From Klebsiella pneumoniae (GTDB lineage: Bacteria > Myxococcota_A > UBA796 > GCA-2862545): DNA of 63,768 nucleotides. The stretch lies in NCBI GenBank assembly GCA_945861065.1, contig CAMASI010000013.1:1-63768 (forward strand), written 5' to 3'. Position numbers and translations under genes: made by a program. Under the pieces are notes generated by a model. That model saw nothing but the letters and a program-made list of their open reading frames with translations. It made no database searches and had not been told where the DNA came from. Shown here one piece after another: positions 8,118 to 17,019 of the stretch (its first letter is position 1; every line of letters begins with the position of its first letter).

Positions 8118-8978
8118 ATGAGAACGCTTTGGTCGCTACTCGGAAATAACCAATGCCTCGACGGGGGCGCGATGTTCGGCAACGCGCCCCGAGCGGTATG
8201 GTCGCGGTGGCTCACGCCAGACGACCAACACCGCGTCCCGCTCGCAACACGCTGCTTGCTTGTTCGCGAACCGGACGGACGCCTCGTGTTGTGCGAAACG
8301 GGAATCGGCGCGTTTTTTGAACCTGGCTTGCGCTCCCGATACGGCGTGTTGGAGCCACACCACGTGCTGCTCGCTTCGCTGGCCGCCGTGGGACTCAGCG
8401 ACGCAGATATCGACGTCGTCGTGTTGTCCCACCTGCACTTCGATCACGCAGGCGGGCTACTTGCAGCGTGGGCTGCCAACGCCGCGCCTCGCCTGCTATT
8501 TCCGAAGGCGCAATTTGTCGTTTCCGCCGCACATATGGCACGCGCAGACCAACCCCACGCCCGAGACCGAGCGAGTTTTATCCCGGGTCTGTCCGACCTG
8601 CTGAGGGCCAGCGGACGCCTCCACCTGGTCTCGGGAGACAGGTGCGACCTGCTTCCTGACTGGCAGTTCCACCCGTCTGAGGGTCACACACCCGGCCTGA
8701 TGCTCGCGAGCGTTCCCACAACCGAGGGCCCCGTCGTCTTCGTCGCAGATCTTATTCCGGGAACCGCCTGGGTTCATGTGCCGATCACCATGGGCTACGA
8801 TCGGTTCCCAGAACGTCTCATCGACGAAAAGGCAGCCTTGCTCGAATGGGTTGCCAAGGCCGGGGGCTGGCTTTTTTATACCCATGACCCCCAGGTCGCC
8901 GCATCGCGTGTCACCCAACAGGGCGGCCGTTGGACGGCGACAGAGCACAAATCGGCCCTGCTTGCCTGGCAGGCCTAA
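8118..8978 (+). CDS. MBL-fold metallohydrolase
   Basis: This 286-residue cytoplasmic protein has the metallo-beta-lactamase fold. The zinc motif [10 protein letters not shown] gives H105, H107, D109 and H110; H190 (SEGHTPG), D211 (VADLIPG) and a late His (YTHDP) complete the site. The layout fits the AHL-lactonase/quinolone-hydrolase branch, which acts on lactones, thioesters or phosphodiesters, but the substrate cannot be read from sequence. It opens a plus-strand run through 16284. The next gene starts 56 bases after its stop, and its longest open frame would overlap this gene; that upstream start was rejected. Confidence 0.87.
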   Translation: MRTLWSLLGNNQCLDGGAMFGNAPRAVWSRWLTPDDQHRVPLATRCLLVREPDGRLVLCETGIGAFFEPGLRSRYGVLEPHHVLLASLAAVGLSDADIDVVVLSHLHFDHAGGLLAAWAANAAPRLLFPKAQFVVSAAHMARADQPHARDRASFIPGLSDLLRASGRLHLVSGDRCDLLPDWQFHPSEGHTPGLMLASVPTTEGPVVFVADLIPGTAWVHVPITMGYDRFPERLIDEKAALLEWVAKAGGWLFYTHDPQVAASRVTQQGGRWTATEHKSALLAWQA

Positions 8979-9034
8979 ATGGTCGCATCCCCGGGCAATT
9001 TCGAGTACGATCAAGCGGTGCCTGCGGAGGATGG

Positions 9035-11620
9035 ATGTGGGGGTTCCTGACCGTAGTTCTGATGGCCTGTGCACCTGCGGATAGCGACGGCACCAGCACA
9101 GACGTTCTTGGGCACGGGGGCGAAGCGGGCAGTGGCGAGGGCGGTGCTGGCGGAACCGGCGCCACCTCTGCGGGCGGGAACGGGGGCACAGGAGGCACGG
9201 GCGGAGGAGGAACCGGCGGCGGCGGGACGGGTGGCAGCGGTGGTGGCGGAGGAGGCGGCACAGGACCCGTGGATGCCGACGGCGACGGCTTTGATGCAGG
9301 CGCAGATTGCGACGACCAAGACGAAGCCATCTACCCGGGGGCCACCGAGGTGTGCGATGCGGCCGATGTGGACGAAGACTGCGATTTTCTCGCAGACAAC
9401 GATGACATCGACGTCGACCTGGCGACCGGCACCCGGTATTTCCCCGACTTGGATGGGGATGGATACGGCGACGCCAACCACCCGGGCGTGCTTCTCTGTG
9501 ATTCCACCGGTTTTTATCCGGAAGACGATTCAACGGACTGCGACGATCTCAGCGCGGACCGAAACCCAGGGGCGGTGGAGGTTTGTGACCCGGATAATCT
9601 CGACGAGGATTGCGACAGCGTTGCCGACGACGCCGACCCCAACACGTCACCGCCTACTAAGAACGTATTCTATCTCGATGCCGACTCCGATGGCTTCGGC
9701 GACCTCTCCGACCCCGGTCAATCGGGATGCGATGCAACGATCGACCATCCGGCCACGGACCACACCGATTGCGATGACGACAACGCCGCCGTAAACCCGG
9801 GCGCGCCCGAGCTGTGTTCCGATGGCCACGTGGACGAGGATTGCGACGGTCTCGTAGACGACGAAGACCCGAGTTCTGACGGCCTTTCCTTTAGCCTTTG
9901 GTACGCAGACAACGATGCCGATGGGTATGGGGACGATGCCGACCTTGGCGTATTTGCCTGTTTCCTGCTCGATGGTGCGAAAGTGGCCGGCGATTGTAAT
10001 GACGAAGACCCCGACGTGTCCCCTGCGGAAACAGAAGTCTGTGACCCCGACGACGCCGACGAGGACTGCGACAACCTTGTGGAGGAAGCGGACCCGAGCA
10101 TCGACCCGCTCAGCCTGTCGCTCAGTGCCATCGACATGGATGGCGACGGATTCGGTGGCACGCTCGTGCCGACCTGTGACGAAGGGGCGCCGGGTGGGGA
10201 CTGCGACGATTCCAACGCGTTGATTTACCCCGGCGCCATCGAGATCCCGTGCAGCGGCGTCGTCGAATCGTGTACCGGCGTGGACGCAAACATCAGCGTC
10301 CCGGCCGACGAACCCACTGTTCGGGACGCCGTGGACGTCGCCGTCGCTGGTGACGTCCTGTGCGTCTCTGCAGGCACCTACAGCGACAGTCTGCCGATCG
10401 AAATCGACGTCGATGAACTTCAACTGGTGTCGGTCAGCGGCGCCGGGTCCACCACCCTCAAACGAACGGGCGGGGCCAACGCCGTCGTCGTCGTGAGCGG
10501 CCATCGCGTTTCCATCCAGGGTTTCACAATTCGGGACGGTCCTGAATCTGGTGTCCGCGTCGCAGGCGGCGACGATTTCGTTCTGTCAGACAGTGTCATC
10601 GAAGCCAACGGCGACCCGGGAGTCGATGGCGGCGGCGTACGGATTGCGGCATCGCGTGCGACCGTGCGAGACACGACGTTTCGCGATAATGTCGGGAATT
10701 ACGGCGCTGGGTTGTGGGCTTTTGACGCCACCGGGCTCACGGTCCGAGACAATGTGTTCGAAGGCAACGTCGCCACGTCCAAGGGCGGTGGCATGCGCCT
10801 TCACACCGTCGTGGATTTCGTCTCAAGCGGAAACCTTTTTGAAGGGAACAATGCGGACGCCGGCGGTGGCCTCGCCTTGCTGAGCAGCGAGGGGACGGCA
10901 ACAGGCGACATCTTCGTCGCCAATTCGGCTGTTACGACGGCCGGCGCCGTGTACGTCGATGCGTCGCCAAACATTCTTCTTGATGGGCTCGACGTCTCCT
11001 TTTCTACGGCGCCAGAAGTCGGTGCCTTCCACCAGCTGTTCAGCGACGGTACGACCCTGCTCAACAGCGTCTTCACGAGCAACGGAAGCGTGACCTCCGC
11101 CGCGGCAGTGGCCATTGAAAGCAGCAACAACATCGTGATGAGGTCCGTGACGTTCGACAACAACGTCAGTGTGTCGCTCGGCACCGCGCAGATGGTCGGC
11201 GGCACCGACCTCGTCGTAGAGGATTGCACATTTCTCCACAATGTTGGCAGTCTGGTTGGTGCACTTACTTTCTTGGATTCGGCAAACATCCTCGTGGCGA
11301 CGAGTACGTTCGAAGAAAATGAGATTGTCGGCGACAGCGGCGCCGCGCTGGCATTCAGCACGTCCGCCAACGTGCTCACGTTGGACAACGTCATTCGCGA
11401 CAACAACGTCGGTGAGATTGGCGGCGGTATTGTCGATTCTGATGTCACTGGCGTTACGCATGACGGAGACGAAATCAAAAACAACGATGCGGTCATCATC
11501 GGAGGTGGGATTTTTTGTGCGTTTTCAAGTGGTTATTCCGAGGTCGGTACGACTGTTTCGATGAACGCACCCAGCCAAGTCCTTTGTCTTAGCTGCAGCG
11601 CCGGTTGTGTAGCACACTGA
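9035..11620 (+). CDS. Lipoprotein with MopE-type metal repeats and parallel beta-helix
   Basis: The protein has about 861 residues. The leader is MWGFLTVVLMAC, followed by a Gly-rich stalk. Residues about 78-400 hold five or so repeats of the form DADGDGF..DCDD..YPGATEVCD..DVDEDCD, the putative metal-binding motif seen in MopE and many myxobacterial surface proteins. Residues about 425-861 form a right-handed parallel beta-helix (repeated NVF/GNNA rungs) beginning at EPTVRDAVDVAVAGDVLCV, like pectate-lyase or NosD folds. Start 9035 was chosen because GGAGG precedes it and a lipoprotein leader begins there. It is probably a calcium- or copper-rich surface adhesin or polysaccharide-binding protein; no catalytic residues could be assigned. 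Confidence 0.85.
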   Translation: MWGFLTVVLMACAPADSDGTSTDVLGHGGEAGSGEGGAGGTGATSAGGNGGTGGTGGGGTGGGGTGGSGGGGGGGTGPVDADGDGFDAGADCDDQDEAIYPGATEVCDAADVDEDCDFLADNDDIDVDLATGTRYFPDLDGDGYGDANHPGVLLCDSTGFYPEDDSTDCDDLSADRNPGAVEVCDPDNLDEDCDSVADDADPNTSPPTKNVFYLDADSDGFGDLSDPGQSGCDATIDHPATDHTDCDDDNAAVNPGAPELCSDGHVDEDCDGLVDDEDPSSDGLSFSLWYADNDADGYGDDADLGVFACFLLDGAKVAGDCNDEDPDVSPAETEVCDPDDADEDCDNLVEEADPSIDPLSLSLSAIDMDGDGFGGTLVPTCDEGAPGGDCDDSNALIYPGAIEIPCSGVVESCTGVDANISVPADEPTVRDAVDVAVAGDVLCVSAGTYSDSLPIEIDVDELQLVSVSGAGSTTLKRTGGANAVVVVSGHRVSIQGFTIRDGPESGVRVAGGDDFVLSDSVIEANGDPGVDGGGVRIAASRATVRDTTFRDNVGNYGAGLWAFDATGLTVRDNVFEGNVATSKGGGMRLHTVVDFVSSGNLFEGNNADAGGGLALLSSEGTATGDIFVANSAVTTAGAVYVDASPNILLDGLDVSFSTAPEVGAFHQLFSDGTTLLNSVFTSNGSVTSAAAVAIESSNNIVMRSVTFDNNVSVSLGTAQMVGGTDLVVEDCTFLHNVGSLVGALTFLDSANILVATSTFEENEIVGDSGAALAFSTSANVLTLDNVIRDNNVGEIGGGIVDSDVTGVTHDGDEIKNNDAVIIGGGIFCAFSSGYSEVGTTVSMNAPSQVLCLSCSAGCVAH

Positions 11621-11631
11621 GGCCAACGACA

Positions 11632-12483
11632 ATGATCGTCGATCCGAAGCGCCGAATTGCGGCAATTGCGCCGTCGTCAGCCTACGACCCCGCTCGGCTG
11701 GCAGCTGGAATCGCCGTCGCAAAGGCCCATGGGTACGACGTAGAGTTGTTCGAAGGCTCGCTCGACCCCCACTTTTGGTTGGCTGCACCCGATGCTCGGC
11801 GCCTCGCCCATCTGCACGAAGCCTTGGCCGACCCCGCGTGGGGCGCGGTTTGGCTGGTGCGAGGCGGGCAAGGGATGTTGCGACTTCTGCCGGGTCTTCC
11901 TGCCCTCGCGGCAGCACCGCGCCCCGTCATCGGCTTTTCGGACGCGACGGCATTACTCGCCGCTGTCCATCAGGCCCAGGCAGGGCCCGCCATCCACGGA
12001 CCGATGTTGCACAGCCTTCCCAGCGCCGATCCAGAGTCCATCGAAGACCTGTTCGGGTTGTTCGAAGGACGCCCGCTCACCCCACTTCGCGGCGAAGTCA
12101 TGGTGCCGGGAACCGCGTCTGGCCCGCTCGTTGGCGGCAACCTGTCGCTGCTCGCCTCGTTGTGTGGCACACCGTGGCAAGTAAGCGCCAAAAATGCGAT
12201 TCTCGTCGTCGAAGACGTCGGCGAGCCCGCGTATCGAATCGATCGGATGTGGTCCCAACTCGTACTGAGCGGGGCCCTCACGGGCGTCGCGGGAATTGCG
12301 TTTGGCCAATTCGACGATTGCCGCGCCGGGCCCGGGTGGACGTTGTCGGACCTGCTTTCGGAGCGCGTGGCGGAACTCGCTGTTCCAGTCGCGTTCAACT
12401 TGCCCATCGGACACGGCGCCGCCAACCGCAGTTGGGTGGTCGGCAGCACCGCGCGACTGGTCGAAGGCACGCTTCACCGGTAG
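11632..12483 (+). CDS. ldcA: LD-carboxypeptidase, S66 family
   Basis: This 283-residue enzyme of the muramoyltetrapeptide carboxypeptidase family removes the terminal D-Ala from tetrapeptides during murein recycling. All three triad residues are in place: nucleophile S103 in GFSDATALL, E194 in VVEDVGEP and H261 in LPIGHGAAN. The oxyanion-loop segment VRGGQGMLRLLP is also present. No signal peptide is visible, so action is cytoplasmic. ATG 11632 was preferred over an upstream in-frame start that would overlap the beta-helix gene. It is followed 8 bases later by pyk. A microcin-immunity (MccF) role within S66 is possible but the context favours cell-wall recycling. Confidence 0.9.
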   Translation: MIVDPKRRIAAIAPSSAYDPARLAAGIAVAKAHGYDVELFEGSLDPHFWLAAPDARRLAHLHEALADPAWGAVWLVRGGQGMLRLLPGLPALAAAPRPVIGFSDATALLAAVHQAQAGPAIHGPMLHSLPSADPESIEDLFGLFEGRPLTPLRGEVMVPGTASGPLVGGNLSLLASLCGTPWQVSAKNAILVVEDVGEPAYRIDRMWSQLVLSGALTGVAGIAFGQFDDCRAGPGWTLSDLLSERVAELAVPVAFNLPIGHGAANRSWVVGSTARLVEGTLHR

Positions 12484-12491
12484 AGCGAAGC

Positions 12492-13925
12492 ATGCGTGAG
12501 ACCCGGACCAAGATCGTCGCTACCTTAGGCCCCGCCTCGTGGGACGAACCGATGCTGTCGGACCTGCTCACCGCGGGCGTCGATGTGTGCCGAATCAACT
12601 GCTCCCACGCAGACCACGACGGCATCCGCAAACAGGTTTCGCGCGTCCGTCGTGCCGCCGCGCGTTTGGACAAACCGACCGCCATCCTACTCGACCTTCA
12701 AGGCCCGAAGGTGCGCACCGGAAAGGTACCCCAGCCGCTCGAGCTTGCGGTCGGCGACCTGTTGACCATCGTCATGGACGAACACCTCGTGGGCGAGGGC
12801 AAACGTGTCGGTACGACCTACCCACAGATGGCAGACGATGCGCCCGTCGGTGCGGTGGTGTTGTTTGCCGACGGCGCACTCGGTGGCCGGATTGAAGCCG
12901 TTCGACGCAACATCAGCCCAGCGGAAGTGGACATCCGCATGGACATGGCGGGCGAGTTGGGCAGCCACAAGGGAATCAACCTTCCCGGCGTATCGATGTC
13001 CATTCCGTCGCTCACCGACAAAGACCGAGCGGACCTCGCAGTGGGGCTGGAGGTCGGTTGTGACTACGTCGCCCTTTCTTTTGTTCGTAGCGCGGCTGAT
13101 GTCCTGCTCCTTCGCGAGGCGATGCGAGCGCTGGGAACAGTCTTGCCGATCATCGCAAAAATAGAGAAGCCGCAAGCAGTGGACGACCTGGAGAACATAC
13201 TCGACGTCAGCGAAGGCGTGATGGTCGCCCGAGGTGACCTCGGGGTCGAAGTTAATATCGAAAAAGTCCCTGTGTACCAGAAGACCATCATCGCCGCCGC
13301 ACACCGCAAAGGGCGATTGTGCATCACGGCGACGCAGATGTTGGATTCAATGGAGCGCAATCCGCGACCCACACGGGCTGAAACGACCGACGTCGCAAAC
13401 GCCATTTTGGACGGCACCGACGCCGTGATGTTGTCGGGCGAAACCGCGACTGGCCGATACCCCATGGAAGCCGTCGGCATGATGGACCGAATCGCCCGAG
13501 AAGTAGAAGCGAGCGCGTTCCTTCGGCCAACGCCGCTAGACGCTCTTCCACCGATGGAAGGGACCTCGGGTGTCATCCTCCGCGCCGCTTGTGCGGCGGC
13601 CGGAACCAGTGGGCGCCCCCTCGTTGTGTTCACCTGGTCCGGCGCGACGGCCCGTTTCGTGAGCAAAGCGAGGCCGAAAGGCCCCATTCTCGCGATTACA
13701 CCGCATCGGGAGGTCGCCGACAAGATGAGCCTCGTGTGGGGCGTCACCCCCCTCGTCGCAGCGAACGTCGAAGGAATCGACGATCTGATTCGTGTGGGGG
13801 AGCAGATGTTGCTGTCCCGTGGTTACGTCGAAAGAGGCGAAGAGGTCATCATCCTTGCCGGTCGGGCGCCTCGACAGGGCGCCACCAACCTCATGAAGGT
13901 TCATCTTGCTGGAATGGCAGACTGA
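12492..13925 (+). CDS. pyk: Pyruvate kinase
   Basis: This 477-residue glycolytic enzyme converts phosphoenolpyruvate and ADP to pyruvate and ATP. Visible features are KIVATLGPAS at the N-terminus, R34/N36/S38 in RINCSH for ADP and cation binding, LLDLQGPKVRTG, and the active-site signature IAKIEKPQAV with K223 and E225. RGDLGVE and TQMLDSMERNPRPTRAE follow. The loop usually read as SGETAKG is SGETATG here, a small variation. The C-terminal allosteric domain is complete. The start was placed at 12492 because a longer frame runs antiparallel through ldcA. The stop overlaps the next start as TGATG. Confidence 0.95.
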   Translation: MRETRTKIVATLGPASWDEPMLSDLLTAGVDVCRINCSHADHDGIRKQVSRVRRAAARLDKPTAILLDLQGPKVRTGKVPQPLELAVGDLLTIVMDEHLVGEGKRVGTTYPQMADDAPVGAVVLFADGALGGRIEAVRRNISPAEVDIRMDMAGELGSHKGINLPGVSMSIPSLTDKDRADLAVGLEVGCDYVALSFVRSAADVLLLREAMRALGTVLPIIAKIEKPQAVDDLENILDVSEGVMVARGDLGVEVNIEKVPVYQKTIIAAAHRKGRLCITATQMLDSMERNPRPTRAETTDVANAILDGTDAVMLSGETATGRYPMEAVGMMDRIAREVEASAFLRPTPLDALPPMEGTSGVILRAACAAAGTSGRPLVVFTWSGATARFVSKARPKGPILAITPHREVADKMSLVWGVTPLVAANVEGIDDLIRVGEQMLLSRGYVERGEEVIILAGRAPRQGATNLMKVHLAGMAD

Positions 13926-14929
13926 TGCGCGTAGACCTGCGTTCCGACACCGTCACCCGACCGTCTGCCGCGATGCTGCAGGCAATGATGAATGCGCCAC
14001 TGGGCGACGACGTGCTTGGCGACGACCCCACCGTACAAAAGCTCGAAGCCACCGCGGCTGACCGAGTGGGCAAAGAAGCAGCGTTGTTTGTGCCGTCGGG
14101 CACCATGGCAAATCTGTTGGCCATGCGGGTTTCGACACGTGCCGGTGACGAGGTGCTCATGCACGCCGACGCCCATCCTTTCAACTACGAGGCGGGGGGC
14201 GCAGCAGCGTTTGCCGGCGTGCAAATTCGGCCCCTTTGTCAGGGCCACCCGTTTCTCCGGACCAGCGACGTCATCGAGGCCATCAGGCCCCCCAACGACC
14301 ATTATTGTCCGGCCACCCTTTTGTGTGCCGAAGACACCGTGAACAGAGGTGGCGGAGCCGCCTACGAGTTGTCATTGCTCGACGAGCTGACCGACGTGGC
14401 CCATGCTCGGGGTTTGGCGACGCATTTGGACGGGGCACGCTTGTTCAACGCCGTTGTCGGTTCTGGAATTTCCGCAGAGCGTCGATGCCGCGGCTTTGAC
14501 ACCGTCGCGTTCTGTTTCAGCAAGGGACTGGGCGCACCGATTGGCAGCATCTTGTGTGGCGACTCGGAACGAATCCACGTCGCTCGACGGATGCGGAAGC
14601 TGCTCGGCGGCGGCATGCGACAAGCGGGCGTGATTGCTGCGGCGGCGTTGTACGCGTTGGACCACCATGTCGAGCGCCTCGCCCAGGATCATGAACGTGC
14701 GGCGGCCCTGGCAGACGGCCTAAGGAATCGCGGCTGGACGGTGGAGCCCGTGTTCACCAACATGGTGTACGTACAAACGCCGGACGCAGCGTCCGTGGTT
14801 TCGCGCCTGGCACAGGCCGGTGTCGCCTGTTTCGCAACCGCGCCCACGCGAATTCGCCTTGTGCTTCACTTGGACGTGAACGACGAAGGCGTGGGCGTAG
14901 CCCTGCTCGGATTTGGCTCACCGAACTGA
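13925..14929 (+). CDS. ltaE: Low-specificity L-threonine aldolase (PLP)
   Basis: This 334-residue fold-type I PLP enzyme cleaves L-threonine or allo-threonine to glycine and acetaldehyde. The start MRVDLRSDTVTRPS is the family hallmark. FVPSGTMANLLA binds cofactor phosphate, H84 in DAHPF stacks on the ring, THLDGARLFNA supplies the Asp that pairs with the pyridine nitrogen, and K200 in FCFSKGLGAPIGS forms the Schiff base. Length matches the family. The start codon shares a base with the pyk stop (TGATG), indicating coupling. A 6-bp inverted repeat covers the stop codon region (14926-14945) but lacks a T tract. Confidence 0.92.
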   Translation: MRVDLRSDTVTRPSAAMLQAMMNAPLGDDVLGDDPTVQKLEATAADRVGKEAALFVPSGTMANLLAMRVSTRAGDEVLMHADAHPFNYEAGGAAAFAGVQIRPLCQGHPFLRTSDVIEAIRPPNDHYCPATLLCAEDTVNRGGGAAYELSLLDELTDVAHARGLATHLDGARLFNAVVGSGISAERRCRGFDTVAFCFSKGLGAPIGSILCGDSERIHVARRMRKLLGGGMRQAGVIAAAALYALDHHVERLAQDHERAAALADGLRNRGWTVEPVFTNMVYVQTPDAASVVSRLAQAGVACFATAPTRIRLVLHLDVNDEGVGVALLGFGSPN

Positions 14930-14976
14930 ACGCATAGCAGTTCAGGTTAGGGGCGGACCGCTGCTGGAGTGTCGAG

Positions 14977-16284
14977 ATGGTTTCTGTGCTTGCGTTGTGG
15001 GCCCTCGTCGGCTGCGAAGGCCCCCCTGTCGCCGTCGATTTGTGTACCGGGGCGGGTTTGGGTACCCTGTCCGTTAGCCTGGTGGTCCCCGAAGAGACCT
15101 GGATCACGGCGCCCGCGCTGGACGTGTACAACGAAGCCGGCACCGTCGTCGCAACCGTGACGACGCCGACCGACAGTCTCGAACTCAGCGGAGGGATGTA
15201 CGTTTTGGCCATGCGTCGGGGAATCGCACCTCCCACCGATGTGGCTGGCCTCGGCGTGAAGTCCGCGTTTGGAAGCCTCGGGACGACACATGCCGTTGTG
15301 TGTGTAGGAGATGACGCAACGACGGAGTTCGAAGCGACGTGGGAGGAGCAGCCGTCGAGCGGCGCGATGTGGGTCACCTACGGCGAGCACGTGTTCGGAT
15401 TCGACCAGGCAGCGCTTCTCGTCGGCAACGAGTTGCCCATCGTCGGCGACCTGTTCGTAGACCTTTCCAACGACCTGCGCGGGTTCGCGGTGGACGCGTA
15501 TGGCAATCTGTGGACACCCACGTCGCCGACGTACGGGGCGAGGGTGGTGAAGTTCGAGCCGGGCGCCGTGCTCGGCGGCGAGTCGGTGGCGTTCGGGGGA
15601 CCAGCCTTCGACGAAGACGCCCCACAAATCGAAGACATCGCATTCGACGACAAAGAACAGCTCTGGCTGCTGATCCGGCACAGCAACACGGCATTCGTTG
15701 GCCTTTGGGGCTTCTCCGCCGCAGCGGTGCGCGAGTTTCTTGCCTTTGGCACGTTGCCCGGCGACCCCGTTCGCATCACGGTCGACGGCCTCGTCGCGCC
15801 CGAGGACATCGCGTTCGACCTTGATGGCTCGATGTGGATCGCTGACTTCGGCGGCGATCAGCTGGTGAACGTCGGGCTGAGCAGTATTGAAGGCGCCGCG
15901 GCCGGATCCTGGACACCGTCGGACACATTCCATTCGACCTACTACGACGCCACCGGGTCTCATACCCTCACCGGACCCACCACAGTCGACGTGGACGACA
16001 ACGGCCGCGTGTGGGTGAATTGGTTCACCGCCGCCACCGTGACCCGTTTCGATGATCCGACCGACATTGGAAATCGCATTCCATCTGCCATCAAGAGCGC
16101 AGACGTGCTCGACCTTCCTTCGGGACTGGCCATAGACCATGCCGGCTCAGTCTGGTACGGAAACGAGCCGCAGAATGGCACGGGCGAGTTGGTTCAACTC
16201 GACCAGGAAACCCTCGTTCAGGGGACTCGCGGCACGAGTGTAAATGTCATCGCACCACGGGACCTGGTTTTCGACCCACGCTGA
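14977..16284 (+). CDS. Lipoprotein with NHL/SMP-30-type beta-propeller
   Basis: The protein has 435 residues and starts MVSVLALWALVGCEG, with Cys13 as the lipid site. An N-terminal Ig- or carboxypeptidase-regulatory-like domain (about 20-110) leads into repeated blades of the form GFAVDAYGNLWTP, DIAFDLDGSMWIADF, TVDVDDNGRVWVN and GLAIDHAGSVWYGN. These resemble NHL, Vgb or SMP-30/gluconolactonase-like propellers. No gluconolactonase metal set was identified, so a binding rather than catalytic role is more likely. RBS CTGGAG precedes the ATG. It ends 15 bases from the convergent FGase gene. Confidence 0.78.
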   Translation: MVSVLALWALVGCEGPPVAVDLCTGAGLGTLSVSLVVPEETWITAPALDVYNEAGTVVATVTTPTDSLELSGGMYVLAMRRGIAPPTDVAGLGVKSAFGSLGTTHAVVCVGDDATTEFEATWEEQPSSGAMWVTYGEHVFGFDQAALLVGNELPIVGDLFVDLSNDLRGFAVDAYGNLWTPTSPTYGARVVKFEPGAVLGGESVAFGGPAFDEDAPQIEDIAFDDKEQLWLLIRHSNTAFVGLWGFSAAAVREFLAFGTLPGDPVRITVDGLVAPEDIAFDLDGSMWIADFGGDQLVNVGLSSIEGAAAGSWTPSDTFHSTYYDATGSHTLTGPTTVDVDDNGRVWVNWFTAATVTRFDDPTDIGNRIPSAIKSADVLDLPSGLAIDHAGSVWYGNEPQNGTGELVQLDQETLVQGTRGTSVNVIAPRDLVFDPR

Positions 16285-16299
16285 TTCGCCCGACCCGGA

Positions 16300-17019
16300 T
16301 CAAGCCCAGCCTACGGCCGCCAGCGCCGACGCAATTGCGGTCACGACCGCTGCCCGTTGAACGGGGTCGCCCGCAACATCATTTCGAATCTCGATTTCAA
16401 TGCACGGACCACCGGTGACACGCGCGGCACGTTCTGGCGCATACATCAGGCCGTCGCGCCCGGACCAAGGTTCATTGAGCGCCACGGGCAAGCCGCTCAC
16501 TTGCAATGCCAACGCAATCCGGCGCGCAACGGGCTCCGCTCGGTCAAACAAGACACCGAAGACCATCGGGCGAGGAGGCCCGCCTTCGTACACCGGCGTA
16601 AAGCTGTGGATGGATACGACGGGCAATCCTGCGTGCCGGTGCGCCTCCGTTTCGACCGCCGCGTGGTACGGCGCCCAGACCAGGTCGTGCCGCCGAGCCC
16701 GTTCCGGGGCTCCAAGTCCACGATTAAGCCCAATGGCACGGCCTTCGGCCTCAGGTCTGGCCCAGGACCGCTCCCAAGGACCCCGGTTTGCGTCACACAG
16801 CAGCCGTGAAAAACGGGACAGCACCAAGGTGGCCCCGATCGCCGTCGCTACGCCCCGCGCCACCTCCGCAGCGCCCGGATCCCAGGCCCAGTGGGTGCCG
16901 CAAATCCACTGATCCGACTCGGGCCACGTCCATCCAGTCGGGAGCTGGTTGGATGCATGTTCGCACGTCATCAGGCAGCCGCCAACGGTGCCTCCCACGC
17001 GCTCCCATACCGGGGTCAT
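16300..17019 (-). CDS. N-formylglutamate amidohydrolase family protein
   Basis: This 239-residue protein is of the PF05013 family. Members hydrolyse N-formyl-L-glutamate in the five-step histidine degradation route or related N-acyl amino acids; no hut genes are nearby, so the substrate is open. Family features visible are TCEHASNQLP near the N-terminus, DPGAAEVAR, LSRFSRLLCDANR, YHAAVETEAHRH, SIHSFTPVY and a closing IEIEIRND with metal or substrate ligands. The ATG start overlaps the methyltransferase stop (ATGA), making it the last gene of the minus-strand operon. It converges on the NHL lipoprotein gene. Confidence 0.88.
   Translation of the reverse strand: MTPVWERVGGTVGGCLMTCEHASNQLPTGWTWPESDQWICGTHWAWDPGAAEVARGVATAIGATLVLSRFSRLLCDANRGPWERSWARPEAEGRAIGLNRGLGAPERARRHDLVWAPYHAAVETEAHRHAGLPVVSIHSFTPVYEGGPPRPMVFGVLFDRAEPVARRIALALQVSGLPVALNEPWSGRDGLMYAPERAARVTGGPCIEIEIRNDVAGDPVQRAAVVTAIASALAAVGWA

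Noticed and set aside
9647..10504. Antisense reading frame across the MopE repeats
   Set aside because: Repeated GAC/GAT codons on the plus strand give long stop-free Val/Gly-rich frames on the other strand. The plus-strand protein has recognisable repeats.
13589..13924. N-terminal extension of the threonine aldolase
   Set aside because: The extension lies inside pyk. The family start MRVDLRSDTV begins at the TGATG overlap.
14926..14945. CTGAAC/GTTCAG hairpin at the end of ltaE as a terminator
   Set aside because: Only six base pairs, includes the stop codon and has no T tract.
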